From NCBI GenBank assembly GCA_004802705.1, contig SGPL01000147.1, forward strand, positions 1 to 61,869: a DNA stretch of 61,869 bases, in the 5' to 3' direction. Position numbers and translations under genes: made by a program. This DNA comes from Bondarzewia mesenterica. Its lineage: Eukaryota > Basidiomycota > Agaricomycetes > Russulales > Bondarzewiaceae. The notes under the pieces were generated by a model. It did no database searches. It was not told where the DNA came from and worked only from the letters and a program-made list of their open reading frames with translations. Of the stretch, positions 1 to 11,963 are shown piece by piece (the stretch's first letter is position 1; every line of letters starts with the position of its first letter).

Positions 1-1040
1 TCAGGAGATCGCATGAGTTAGGAATAGGATGGATTGAGAAGAGGGGAGGCGGAGACGTACCCAGAACGACTGCTCGCACCAGAAATTAGGGTGTCGGCTC
101 CACGCCCACAGTCCGCGCGTGACGAAACCACGTTTCTTATCCGCCTCTGTCCAGTCGAACCGCGCTCCAGGCCATTGGGCACGAGAGTCATATGCGGTGG
201 TGGCGTGCTTGAAGGTCTGGTACGCGAACTGTTGGTTGTCGGCAGTAAACTCGAGCGCGAGGAGGGTGAGCGCTGTGAGCGTGAGAACCGCGTCGGTGGC
301 GATCAGTGGTGTTGGGTTTGTGAGCGCACGGTGGGTGGGAACGCCGAGAAGGAGGAGGAGGATGTTTTGAGTTATGGCTGGATAGAATCCGAGTCAATAT
401 TGGATGGTGGTGAGAGGAATGAAAAGGACCGACCGATGAAAGTGAGGTTGAAGAGCTGGAAAAGCCAAGTTGGAATTTTAGTGCGGAGGATGGCCCAGCG
501 GTAGTCCTCGTCATGTCTGATGTGCATTCCGAATCAGGAAGTTCAAGTTGTGCGGGGATAACCATGAATGGAATCCTGGTACGTACAGGTTGAAAAGGCC
601 GCGCCTCCAGGTATTGTAGGACAGCCTGCACATCCACAAGAACTGCACATGTATGCACATGCAATGGAACATGTAAAGCATCAAGATGCGTCACCGAGCT
701 GCCCATGGAGCGAATACGGAAAGTGGGCACTCACAACAAGGCCGAACATCAGCACTGCCCTGGGGCTGAACGCCTGCACCAAATCATTGGACACCTCTTC
801 AGGGACGTAGGGCACGAGCCATGCAGGGCCTCTGTTCCCGCGCGGCCAGATGGGTAGCAAGGCCCAGTAAGCGGTGTAGATGGTCGGAAGGAACGTCCAA
901 AGGCGGTCAACTTGAGAAACGTTTCCTGTGAAGAGGGAGAGAATGTATGTGGTGAGTGTGGACGCGGCGCAGAACTTGAGAGGATATTGGAAAGTTGGGA
1001 GGAAGGATTGCTGGAATATGTCGGAGATGGTCGGAGACAT
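1..1040 (-). CDS. DUF1295 (steroid-reductase-like) membrane protein, 3' end missing
   Basis: Multi-exon gene running off the left edge. Exon 1 starts at the ATG at 1040 (MSPTISDIFQ) and holds the family motif QVDRLWTFLPTIYTAYWALL. The next exons read FLWMCRLSYNTWRRGLFNL (about 590-650), EDYRWAILRTKIPTWLFQLF (about 440-510) and then a long exon ending in FVTRGLWAWSRHPNFWCEQ, the conserved RHPNFxxE motif of DUF1295 proteins. Introns are short with GT..AG ends. These proteins are polytopic ER-type membrane proteins related to isoprenylcysteine methyltransferases and steroid 5-alpha reductases; the substrate is unknown. A donor (gtacgt) just after EQSFW, next to the window edge, shows the gene continues outside. 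The family call is firm; the reaction is not known. Confidence 0.85.
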
Positions 1041-1955
1041 GGCTGGTGTTGACAACGAGCTCTGTCGTCATTCGATTTATCTTACCTACATATCTTGCTA
1101 AATCCGTTTCGGGCCATTTTGAGCACAAATTGGCCTTCGGACATCTCGGACGGGAGCTTGATCCTGCCCTCGAGGGAAGCTTCCAAGCCAGCTGCTATTC
1201 AAGCTTGGCTGCTATTAGCACCGCTAATACATCGAACGGAAAGACTAGTCTCCGTTGCAGACCATATGCAAAACGGAAAGACTAAGTCCCCTTGGAGGAA
1301 TAACTGCGAACCTCGTTTGCCGCCATCATGATTGCGCTCATTCTGTTTCATCACCGCCTAGTGGCCATCGTGGCCAACGCCTAGCGCCCGGCACCTCAGT
1401 TGGAGACCGATGTGAATGTTCTGTGATCGCACAAGACCTCAGCAAGGTGAGAGCTGGTGAGAGACAATATCAGTCCGGAAGCTTTTGTCCAGGAATAGGT
1501 TCACAACTCCTTCAGTTTGTAGGTCCGGCATTATACTTGCTACAATATCAAGTTTTGAGTTATGCCTGTAGAGGTGGATTAGTGCGCGCCGCGGTGCATC
1601 AGTTCGTAAAACTGGGTATTTCGGACCCCGGAGCAGAAATGGAATACTCCCGCCAAAGGCAGTGTGACCTTCCTAGAGACCTATATCACTCTGACACAGG
1701 CTGTCAGGGCACACGAGGGTGATTCCTCCTGTCGACCGCCTCAGCTGCCATCTCAGTTGGTTTGGAGAACCGCAAACAACAAGCGTGCAAACGGACCAGG
1801 CTGTGTCAGACTTCTTTAGCGAGCTACGCCATCTGGCTTCGTACCGGATTCACACCTGGAAGACATGTGTGCAGGACATAAGTAGGAGGGCACGGTGAGC
1901 CCACCTTCCTCACTCCTACACCTTCCCTCCATTTCATCCCTCCTCTTTGACTATC
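1041..1955. other. Intergenic, divergent upstream regions
   Basis: Between two divergently transcribed genes. A plus-strand open frame at 1255-1722 lacks family resemblance and is probably chance. A short near-exact direct repeat (aacggaaagacta) occurs at about 1238 and 1272. The last 100 bases before 1956 are pyrimidine-rich, as expected for a leader of the protease gene. Confidence 0.6.
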
Positions 1956-4100
1956 ATGAAGCGCGCGTCGCTGCTCCAGCTCGCCCTCGCAGCCATCATA
2001 GCTTTGCCTTCATTGGCGTTTAAGCTCCCCATTCAGGTCCAGCGGCGTGCCTCGGTCCCTTCCTCCAAGGGCTTCAAAGCCATGATAAGCTACTCTTATC
2101 CCAAAGGCGGCGACGAAGGCAATGTCGGGATCTTGAATTCAGGAAATAACTTGGTAAGCACATCGTCTCTATTGTTTGGGTTCAGGGCCCTGACGAGAAC
2201 ACGTTGCACCGCAGTACATGGCTAACATCACAATCGCGGGAGAAGGTGCGTCTCAGAAGCTTTGTTGCCGCGCGACTGATTGTTTGAAGAAAAAACTGTT
2301 TGGTAGAGCTCATGGTCCAGATTGACACCGGTTCAACAGACCTTTGGGTCTTTCCGGAGACGAGTCTCAACAACATCACTTTCAGCAATGCGGGCCCTGT
2401 AAATGAGACGTATGGTAGTGGGTCGGTACAGGGACCCGTCGCGTTTGCATCATTCAGCATAGGCAACTACTCCGTCTCCTCACAATGTAAGCTTCATATC
2501 TTGTTGTTATATTGTCATCGATCGCTCACGACGCATGTCCGCAGCCTTCGTCAATGTCACCAATGTCAGTCCCCCCTTTCACTTTGGCGTCCAAACAAGG
2601 AATGCTGATGATATGATCCATTGCCATATTTCGTTGCTAGTTCACGGTCTTCGATCAGACCCTTTTTCCGCTAGGCGCCCGGGGAATCTTCGGCCTCGCA
2701 TTCAACGAATTCGGGTCGCCTGTAACCGATTCGGTCGCGGCGGCGAACAACAACAACAGGGAGTTGGGACAAAACGCGGTGGCCAACATCTTCCAGCAGA
2801 AGCCTAACCTTCCAAATTTCATCTCGATTCAGCTCGGGCGCGCGGGCGATCTCGAGGACACGGCCGAGGGCGCGTTCTCTATCAGCGAGTACCTCGAGGG
2901 CTTTGAGTCCATTGCGGACGAGCCGCGTCATAACCGCTTTGTCCCGCCAGGCCAGGGCGAGCGCTGGGGGATTCTCGTTGAGACCGTCAGCGTGAATGGG
3001 ACGTCGATGACGTTGAACTCGTCCATGGATGGCGTGCCTGCGGGAAGTGCTGTTGCCGTGTTGGACACGGGCGCTACGGATGCGCAGATCCCAGCGTCGG
3101 TGGCGAATTTCATATACAGTTCCATTCCAGACGCGTTCTTCGCGGATTCTCTCGGGTTGTGGATCACCCCATGCACGGCGACGGTCGATGTTCGGTTCAC
3201 GTTCGAGTGCGCATTTTATTGTTATTACCTTTTCTTTCTCTTCTTTTACCTGGATAGGAAAATTTTGGATATTGATGCACCATTACAGGGGACAAGAGGT
3301 GGCGATCCATCCGCTCGACCTGACAACCGCGCAGGCGGTCACTCTCAACGCGTCGGCGGACTCCGTGAGGACGGTCTGCTTTGGAAATTACCAGCCGGTC
3401 AGTATCAACATCCCAGGCTTTGACCTGCTCATGGGCGACTCGTTCCTGCGCAATGTCTACGCCCTGTAAGTGCGATTTCCCTTTAGCTCTATCAGCATCC
3501 TTCCCGTGCATCAACCTCACCTTTGTTTAATTGTGGCATCACAGATTCGACTATGGTGTCGAAGATAGCAATGGAAAGGTGTCTGAAGACCCATTTATCC
3601 AGCTCCTGCCGCTCTCGGACCCGAAAGAGGCTGAAAAAGATTTCTTCAAGAATCGCTTGTCCGCGCTCTCACAGATGCCACCAGAGGCGACCCCCGACGA
3701 GATCCGCCAGGCCCTCCAGGCTACCAACTCGACGGGCAGCAGCAACAGCACCTCTTTTACCTCCTCATCTTCGTCTAAATCCTCGTCCTCAGACTCTTCG
3801 TCATCATCTTCAAAGGGAAGCAACTCGCTTCAGAACGCAGTATCGACAGGCTCCGACAGTTCCGACAGCATGTCAACGCTAGTTGACCACGTGGACAAGT
3901 GGGGCCTGGTCATCGTCGGCCTGCTCTCGGGCAATCTAGTCATTGGCATTATCGTCTGTATCGTTGGCGTCTCCATCTGCGTCCGCCGTGGCGGTCGTGC
4001 TGGCGCGCGGATTGTGTCGCCCAGCTACGTGCCCGTACGGTTCAAGGAGGATTCAGGAATCCGGGAGGATGAGGTTATCGCGGGCAAGTATAGCGATTGA
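1956..4100 (+). CDS. Pepsin-like aspartic protease with C-terminal membrane anchor
   Basis: Secreted A1-family aspartic protease. The start at 1956 gives a hydrophobic signal peptide (LLQLALAAIIALPSLA) followed by a short pro-region. After short introns (first one 2154-2214) come the first active-site motif IDTGSTDLW and the flap-region context YGSGSVQGP, then RGIFGLAFNEFG. The second catalytic motif is AVLDTGATDAQIP. The last large exon, from about 3545, carries a long Ser/Thr-rich linker (runs of Ser near 3760-3830) and one hydrophobic segment (WGLVIVGLLSGNLVIGIIV) followed by a basic cytosolic tail (CVRRGGR). This layout resembles yapsin-like surface proteases, except that the anchor is a transmembrane helix rather than a GPI signal. 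The substrate cannot be read from sequence. Stop is at 4098-4100. Confidence 0.88.
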
Positions 4101-4655
4101 GCGTCGTGATCTATTGGGTCGCGTTATGATTTTTTGTTCTGTTTGTGTCGTTTTGGGACGAGACGTGCCTTGCATGAGACGTTAGCATCCGAAGAAGGAA
4201 CATTCCATCGTAGTTTACATTTCTGCTTGTCTTTACATTCATTTGCAATAGTCTGCATCATCAACTAGACATTTGACTTTTAGTGTATCATAGTGTGTTT
4301 CTGTTTTCCACCTGCTTCTGATCTGTTTTAACTCGTTTGTGCTACGATTGCAGTATGCCAGCTACACTTTAATACGTATGACGATGACGCCTTGGCGCGT
4401 TCAGCTCTCAGCGCTGTACAAGGCCAAAGAGATGATAACTTGGGAAGATTTGTTACAGCGGCACTGCTTTGAATTAGCAACTGCGGCGACGAATGAATAA
4501 AACACTAATTTAGGGTTAAGGTATTCAAGACTAAGTATCGGCAGGTATCGGCCTCCTGTCGGCCTATCGGAATATTTGCATTCTGCAGTCAACCTCCGAG
4601 CCTTGCTTGAATTGCATCTCACACCCCTGGTCTTGACGTCTAGGAGACTCGGACT
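4101..4655. other. Intergenic between two plus-strand genes
   Basis: Holds the 3' end of the protease gene and the promoter of the homoaconitase gene. AT-rich around 4200-4350 and 4490-4510. I see no coding signal. Confidence 0.6.
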
Positions 4656-6900
4656 ATGCCTCCAATATGGCGGTCGTTTGTACCGTGGGCACGGTACAAT
4701 GCAGTCAGACACTTCGCGACTGCTTCTGACGGCCCACGTATACCTCAGACGATCATCGAGAAAGTCGTTCAGAAATATACTGTCGGACTACCGGAGGGCA
4801 AAGTCGTCAAGGCCGGTGACTATGTCATGATTCATCCAGAGCATGTCATGACCCACGATAACACAGGGCCTGTGATTTCCAAGTGCGTCGCGCCGTGGTC
4901 TAGGTCTCCGAATTCGACGCGCTCTAACGAGGCATTCCAACAGGTTCAAGTCGATCGGCGCCAAACGGATACAAAACCCAAAGCAGCCGGTATTCACGTT
5001 GGATCACGACGTACAAAACAAGTCGGACAAAAACCTCGCGAAATACGCCAACATCGAAGCGTTCGCTCGTGAACACGGTGTCGACTTCTACCCCGCTGGT
5101 CGCGGAATTGGACACCAGATCCTTGTTGAGGAGGGCTATGCCTTCCCTTACACCCTCACTGTCGCCTCGGACAGCCACAGTAACATGTATGGCGGTGTCG
5201 GCTGTGTTGGAACGCCTATCGTCCGAACAGACGCAGCAGCTATATGGGCGACCGGTAAAACTTGGTGGCAAGTTCCTCGAATGGTGAAGGTGGAATTGCG
5301 AGGGAAGTTGGCTCCGGGTGTAACAGGAAAGGACGTGATCGTTGCGCTGTGCGGCTCATTCAACCAGGACGAGGTGCTCAACGCCGCTATTGAATTCACC
5401 GGTGATGGGATTGGCGCATTGGCAGTCGACGATCGTTTGACCATCGCGAACATGACGACTGAATGGGGCGCTCTTGTCGGGCTCTTCCCTGTCGACGATG
5501 TGCTATTGCAGTGGTACGAGAAGGCGCTTAAGAAGTTGGAGCTCAGGACTTTCTCTTCGGCAGATGCCTCTATCCCTCCTCCTCCCGAGCACCCACGAAT
5601 CAACCGTCGACGTCTCGACGCGATACGCGCTGTCCCGTTAACGTCAGACGAGGGCGCGGAATACGCGTCGCATCTCGTCTTGGACCTCTTGACACTTGTC
5701 CCTCACGTCTCCGGCCCTAACAGCGTAAAGGTTTCCACGCCCCTCCCTGTCCTCGAAGCCAGAAACATTCCAATCCAAAAAGCGTATCTCGTCAGTTGTA
5801 CTAACTCGCGTGTCTCCGACATCGCCGCGGCTGCCGCCGTTGTGCGAGGAAGGAAGGTCGCTCCTGGAGTCGAGTTCTACATCGCCGCGGCGAGCTCTGC
5901 TGTTCAGCTGGAGAGCGAGCGTCTGGGAGACTGGGAAACGCTCGTAATGAGCGGTGCTAAAGTCCTTCCTGCTGGCTGTGGTCCGTGCATCGGTCTGGGA
6001 ACTGGACTTCTGGAGGAGGGCGAGGTAGGCATCAGCGCGACGAACAGAAATTACAAGGGCAGAATGGGTCATCCGAATGCACTAGCATACCTCGCGAGTC
6101 CCGCCGTCGTCGCTGCGAGCGCTGTCAAGGGATATATCTGCAGCCCAGACTCTCTGGATCCCGCTTCGCTGCCACCCGTGAAAGCACCCACTTTCTCCGT
6201 CGCAACACCCGATTTCAAAGCTGCGTCTGCTAGTGCGCCCGTTACGAACGAGCCTCTCCTTCCTGATTTTCCATCGTCATTCGCCGGCCACCTACTCTTC
6301 GCACCTCAAGACAACCTCAACACCGATGGCATTTACCCCGGAAAGTACACCTACCAGGACGACATCACGCTCGAGCGTCAGGCGCAGGTCGTCATGGAGA
6401 ACTACGATCCTTCCTTCGCCGGCCTCGTCGCCTCTTTCCTGAGAGACGAATCCTATGTCGAGAGCCTTGGCACGAAGCGTGGAGTCATCCTGGTCGCGGG
6501 GTACAATTTTGGCACGGGGTCGTCGCGGGAGCAAGCTGCGACAGCGCTCAAGGCTGCGGGCGTTCCCCTCGTCATTGCGGGCTCGTTCGGGGACATATTC
6601 AAGCGGAACGCAATCAACAACGGATTGGTGTGCGTCGAATGTCCGGAGCTCGTGGCTGATCTCACGCAGGCATATGCGAAAGACGGCGCGCGTGGAACTG
6701 GTGGGAAGGACGGCGAGTTGACCGTGAACAAGGGATTGATGATCAGCGTTGGTATGGCGGACGGGGAGGTTGTTGTGACGGGATTGGAGGGAGGTGAGAA
6801 GAGATATCGCGTGAAGCCTGTTGGCCCAAGCGTGCAGGAACTCTGGATTTGTGGCGGATTGGAGGGGTATATCTTGAAATCCATCCAGGCAGACGCTTGA
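4656..6900 (+). CDS. LYS4: Mitochondrial homoaconitase
   Basis: Homoaconitate hydratase of the fungal alpha-aminoadipate lysine pathway: a 4Fe-4S enzyme converting homoaconitate to homoisocitrate in mitochondria. The start [15 protein letters not shown] gives a basic, acid-free leader typical of a mitochondrial presequence. One 61-base intron (4883-4943) joins GPVIS(K) to [12 protein letters not shown]. Conserved aconitase motifs follow: [16 protein letters not shown], the cysteine motif [13 protein letters not shown] and the second cluster motif [10 protein letters not shown], which supplies the other two Fe-S cysteines. The C-terminal swivel domain has [19 protein letters not shown]. Length (about 720 residues) and order match the LYS4 family. 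Plain aconitase is less likely because of the overall spacing, but I could not run an alignment. Confidence 0.93.
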
Positions 6901-7265
6901 AAGGGGTCGGGCGGCCAGCTTTCATCACAAAAGTTTGTATTCTTTTATTGGGTAATTCGTGACCTATCGAACCGGCCGATAATCATTTGTATTGTTAGAC
7001 AAGCACATCTCTTTTTTGTTTGGGGGGGAGGGGGGGTAAGTCAAGCAGTGGTACGACGAAAGGCAAATAAACCAGCACGGTATCAAATCTTGGAACATAG
7101 ATTGGATAAGACGAGGACAACGGAGAGTAGCAGAGAAAAACACAGAGCTATATGCGAGGTTGCTATACAAATTGATAAACGTTGAGTGCGTAAGCGATAG
7201 GGAGCTGTCCCATTTTATCAAGAGTTCTCTGGAAGTCAAGAACTCTCTAATGCGGCTTCCTCGGT
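6901..7265. other. Short convergent intergenic region
   Basis: Common 3' flank of LYS4 (plus) and the next minus-strand gene. Contains a G-rich run near 7020-7036. No gene seen. Confidence 0.6.
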
Positions 7266-8533
7266 TTAAGCGGAGCCGTATGCAATAATGAACTTGACAG
7301 CATTGAGGATAACGTCGATGAGAAATTCTGCTAGTGCGACGGGCGACTCTACAGGCTTGGCGCCACCATAAGGGGCGAGATGTGAGCCTGGAGCCTGCGA
7401 ATAGAGAGTCCCCTGTGTCGAAGCCGAAGGCGGCACATGCACGTCGGACGGCGGAGGCATCGTGCCGGGCGCATGTGCCATGGACGTACCGCTCTGATGC
7501 CAGTGAGCTGTAGGGTATTCCTGCCCAGACTGGGTGTAGCTGTGCGGATAGAGCTCGGCGGAGTTGTGTGGCTGCGCCTGGGTATAGTAGACTTTGTCAA
7601 GCGAACGCTGGTCCACAGCGCCGGGCTGTGCTTCGGGGAAACCCGAGGAAGGGAGCGAGTACGGTGCGATTGCTCCTTGGGACATGTGGTGCTGCCCCCG
7701 GGCAGAGTGCTGGTGTGCTGGTACACTAGGAGGGAGCTGGTACGGAGAAACTACCTGTGAATATTGGGCACCGTTATAGCCGTTGGAATGGCAGTTTGCC
7801 ATTGGTGGTTCAGCCGGAGGTGGGAACCGGTTGTCTGCGTTGGCGGACGAGTGGGCGCAAGTGGGCGCAATCGCAGATACCATGCGTTGGGCGGTGGGTA
7901 CGTAAGGATTGTAAATGTCCCCAAACGGGGCACATCCTGCGCAAGGGTACTGAGAAGAATGTGCATGTACGTGTGCACTGGGAGCATATTGCTGAGACGA
8001 CGGGGCGATAATATGCGGCTGCCGTCCGATATGGTGTGCCGACCTGAGTCTTGCCCTGATGTGGGCGAACCCTGCCATTCAAGAAACGAAGTTCAACCAT
8101 TGACGAACATTGATACCACTTGAATGGTCGACATACCAGTTCGCACAATGTCCTGTACCTCCGGCAGGCCAAAGCCCGCCTCCTCCTTCGTAATCCTTTC
8201 CTTGACGACGCGCAGGGATTCGATCAACTCGTATGTCTTCCGGCATCGTGCCGCAGTATCCGGCTCAGATTGTTGGGAAATATCGAACTGAATCCCCGAA
8301 AGATACGATATTATGTTTTGCATGGTTGCATGGACATCGTACTCGGGGATCCTAAATCAAACATCTCAGATGTTTATGGAAGAATAATTGCCTGTGGGAA
8401 AGGGCTTACAGACGGGAGAGATTATTGGGCATTCTGTGATACGGATGAGCTGGGGTTGGACGTTGAATGTGCAGCAGGGAGGGAAATTGCCTTTATACTG
8501 AATCTCGGCATTTGATCTGTGCATGTGGGCCAT
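7266..8533 (-). CDS. Unknown Pro/Gln/His/Ser-rich protein
   Basis: Not recognised. The last exon (about 7266-8078) encodes a low-complexity region rich in Pro, His, Gln, Ser and Tyr, ending in a hydrophobic segment (EFLIDVILNAVKFIIAYGSA). A middle exon up to about 8350 reads EYDVHATMQNIISYLSG and the charged, possibly helical ELIESLRVVKERITKEE. It joins the last exon through a short intron (8079-8132 region, gtatgt donor). An upstream exon (about 8410-8533) reads MAHMHRSNAEIQYKGN and FNVQPQLIRITECPII, which looks coding, but the exact splice to the middle exon is unresolved because the phases of the visible GT and AG sites do not agree well. An ATG at 8323 is an alternative start. The composition suggests a disordered regulatory protein, but this is a guess. 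Confidence 0.55.
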
Positions 8534-10790
8534 CTCTTTGAAGGCAAGATCAAGGAGGACGGAAAGAGGCAGTACGTCCGAAGTTCAGAACGGTGAAGGT
8601 TCGACCAGTGTTGAAGGTTCGTGAAGAGTTCCGTCCAATCAGGGCGATTGTGAGCGATCAGAAATAGATCTCAGGGTGATTGAATGATTGGATCCCGGTT
8701 GCAGACCTTGTGTACAAGTTTAGTTGTTCCCTACTGTCTCATTTTCTCCCACTACCTTATTGATGCGGGATAGTTCGGATAGTTCCACCTGAAGCCTCTT
8801 CGGCAAGCGTCTGGGGCACTTCTATCCTCACCTCTGACGTCTCCGCCAGGGACGTTGACGTTAGGGTCTGACATGGGTAGTGTGTGCCCGGGTATACCTG
8901 CGGGTCAGTGAGTACCAGACTGTACTCACCATTTGATCTTAGTATAAGATACTACTATCGTATGCTCACTATTACATCGTGGCGCTATGATCTCGGTGAC
9001 GCGCCATGACAGGCCATGACTCGGATTCGAACATCGTGTAACAAGTGCTTGTGACCAGTTGCACGATATCGCCGCCGACCCTCGATACTCCTTGTAGCAA
9101 TGGTTTTTCGTCTACTACTTGGTGACATCGTCTTTGCAGACAGTGATTCTGATATCACTATGCTGGGCTAATGCCACAATTTAGATGTATGTGATTCGTG
9201 GGTATTCCCGGTACACCCGATCCAACATCCGAGCGCCCTTTGGCGGGACTAAGGTGGATATTCCTGTTCCGTTAGGGACAGGTCTTGTCTTCGATAATTC
9301 AGTCATAGAAGGTCATAGAGGGGAAGAAAGCTGGTCCAAAAAGGTCCAAAACAGGCAGTTTTGAATAGAAATACATGTGCGTCGATCACTTGCAGGGGCG
9401 AGCAAGGGGCGAGGCACAATAGTCTGTTCAATAGGTTCGCCATGTCTGTGGGACGTGCGTGACGAGCCCTGACTCCATACAGGGATTGATCAATAGTACG
9501 AGCGCACGACAGCCTCATGGAAAGCTCGAACCGTAGATTCCCCTGTCGCACTGACAAGTCCGTCTCATCAGCGCTATGTATCCCCAATGCCGCCGTGAAA
9601 GCATTTTTCTTGAGTACGGCATCCCCTTGAAACGAGCAAGTACCCTCGACCACAACCAAGCGCGACAACTTTGCCTCGAGTCCATTTCGTTTTGATTTCG
9701 GTATACTTCTGCAGCGTTTATCGCCCCTTTTCCATCTGTTGCTTTATGATCGTTGCTCGGCGCTCAATTCCTTTCCTGTTGTTCTTGCTGTCTGGAGAAG
9801 TCCGCGGGGTCAAAACTGCATCGATATCCCTTGCCCCTCGATTTCACGTGTGCTGGCAAGTCTCGATGTCCTCATTTCGTCACAAAAGTTCAACGTTGGC
9901 TGTGCTTATTTTACAAAAAATATGACCAATTGTCCCTCTGTTCGATAGCGCACAAAATCACGACAAGAAAGTTTTGTGCTCAAAGCTGAACGTGAACGCT
10001 GAGGCTTCACGCGATACCTCTTCTCACCTCTCTCCAACCCTGTCAGACGACCTGCTGCGCCTGGCGTTCCGACCAAGAGCTAAGCTGAACGCCTAGTCCA
10101 AGGAATCAAGAGATCCGGACAACCAGAGTGCGCGAGACAGACGACAAGCAAGGACGGGCCACGGCAAGAAAAAAAGCGAGCGAGGACAGACAAGCATCCA
10201 GACAACTTCAGCCGGAGATTGAGAAATTAAATCAGAAGCCCAGTCAATCATGATACGTACTGTGAAAAGACTTTGCCTGCGTGAGCATGATTTTTTTCCG
10301 GGTGCGCTTCGCAACGCGCAAAACCGACCATTTGAATCTCGGTCGCTCAACAACCAAGCGCCTTCAATGATGTTTCTCGCTCCTCGCTCAAACCTTGTTA
10401 TCTGCTCGACTGTGGCCTTGTGTAGACATACAGAGGATGGTCAATATCTCGAGTTGATGTTGTGAAGGCACTGCGCATGTATCGGTACCCAATCTCACGA
10501 CGGCTTTCGGACCTTCTTGAGTCCTTAAACAAACTGTCTCGCAAGGTCTCTACGGTATGGTGTCCATGAAACACAGCCCCCCGGATGCATCAAAACGTCC
10601 GGGTGCGAGGCAGAACATTTGCAAGCGAAGCAATTCCTGGACCAAATAGTTCGACAATGACAGGAGTGCGTAGTCAGGCAAAATCGATACACTGCACTAG
10701 GTCTTACAAACTATGAAACGGAAAACAAACAACCGCACCCCGAAACCCATCAAGTGAGTACCATCTCAAACGCTCTAAGAATCGATGGTG
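8534..10790. other. 2.2 kb without a supportable gene
   Basis: Only short unrelated open frames occur here (the longest, 9303-9668 minus, has no family features). A T-loop-like string at about 9030 (ggattcgaac) does not fold into a tRNA because the T-stem does not pair. A 5-bp stem around an ATTTGAATC loop near 10325 is likewise no tRNA. The region could hold a long promoter, a non-coding RNA or a decayed gene. Confidence 0.5.
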
Positions 10791-11727
10791 TTAGGCCCCA
10801 ACAGCCGCGACATCAACAGTTGCGGGCGGTGCTTCGATGGCTTTCTCTGTAATCTCGGAAGGGGATGGGGTAGCCGTGGGTGCCAGCACCGGCTTGCTAG
10901 CTGCGGTATCTTTTGGAGGCGATGGCTCGGAAGGACCATGACTGGTCTTGGCCTTTTTCTTCTTCTTCAAAAGTCCTGTAACACGACGACCCGTTAGCAT
11001 CCAAGTAGATGATTTTGTGTGGTGTGAACGAGGGAGAATTTACCAGCAGCGACAGCACTCTTCACGTTATCCACAATATCCCTGCTCTGTTCTAGGTACT
11101 CCGTATCATCGAATCGATGCTTCTTCCCGGCGAGAGGCTCAGACTCTTTACTCCCACTCGCAACGCCGTTCTTGTCGATCCCGAGTTTGCGCTCGAGAAC
11201 CTCGAGCTTCTTACGCTGTGCTTCAGCGGCAGCCTTCTTGCGCGCAGGCTCCTGTTCGAGATACTCCGCAAGCCTACGAACAAAAAGTCAACAAACTCGG
11301 TCAGCTCGGTCACTTACAAGGAAAAAAAAAAGACGGTCACGCACTTCTTTGCCTCCTTTATGGTGCTCAACCTGCGTCCGCTCAAGTCTCTGCACGAATC
11401 GTTGTTGCTCGTCTTCTGGCTGCTCATGCGACCGCCCGCTGCGCGCAACTGTGATCCGAACCCACCCTTTCCACCGCGCATGCGAGGCGCAAGCCTCAGA
11501 GAGACCAGAGAAGAACCTTTTTCTAACTCATAGAGTGATGACAGTGTTGTTGAGCCATGGAGAGGAGCTCCGGAATGGGGAGTCAGGAGGAGGTCAGAGG
11601 TGGAAGGGAGGAAGGGATAGCGGGTCGAAAGGAGGTCATAGAGCCCATCGAGAGTCGTCTGAGACGGTGCCGAGAAAGCAAGGGTAGAGAACGGTGCGAA
11701 AGTGGATACGAGAACGGTAGTCGACAT
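10791..11727 (-). CDS. SDE2-like ubiquitin-fold protein (replication/splicing)
   Basis: Matches the Sde2 family. The start at 11727 ([13 protein letters not shown]) opens a ubiquitin-like domain of about 85 residues. This ends in the processing motif [20 protein letters not shown], where family members are cleaved after GG to expose [15 protein letters not shown], the family signature, follows. Two introns (11274-11344, 71 bases; 10976-11043, 68 bases) join KEAK(K) to [13 protein letters not shown] and VKSAVAA to [10 protein letters not shown]. The C-terminal part is Lys- and Pro/Ala-rich and probably disordered. In fission yeast Sde2 is released by deubiquitinases and promotes splicing of selected introns; in animals it acts in replication stress. 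It is head to head with SEC61B, 236 bases apart. Confidence 0.88.
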
Positions 11728-11963
11728 GGTTGTGAATGGATAAGACTGAAGTTCGAGCTGGAGTCTTGAATGAAGTACACACTGACTCAGCAGAGAGTTA
11801 ACAAGTTCCACGTGTCGAGTCAGAGTTTCCGGGGTCCTCATGCTCTAAATTGGGAATGCCAGCTAATTGACCAGCAAAGCACTCCAACGTTCACCCCACA
11901 CCATGGTAAGTCTCCTCTCCTCATCACCCTTGCCTCGCACGGGGCAATAAAACAGTTTTCACA
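11728..11963. promoter_or_regulatory. Shared promoter, SDE2-like gene / SEC61B
   Basis: 236 bases separate the two start codons of divergently transcribed genes. On the SEC61B side a likely leader intron (11906-11955, gtaagt..acag, 50 bases) lies just before its ATG. An ATG at 11903-11905 abuts that donor. Confidence 0.6.

Noticed and set aside
1255..1722. 155-codon open frame, plus strand
   Set aside because: Looks like random translation; lies in the upstream region of the protease gene.
9020..9060. T-loop-like string on the minus strand suggesting a tRNA
   Set aside because: The bases flanking the loop do not form the five-pair T-stem, and no anticodon arm or acceptor stem could be found.
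9303..9668. 121-codon open frame, minus strand
   Set aside because: No domain, no splice context, no neighbouring exons; composition like the surrounding non-coding DNA.
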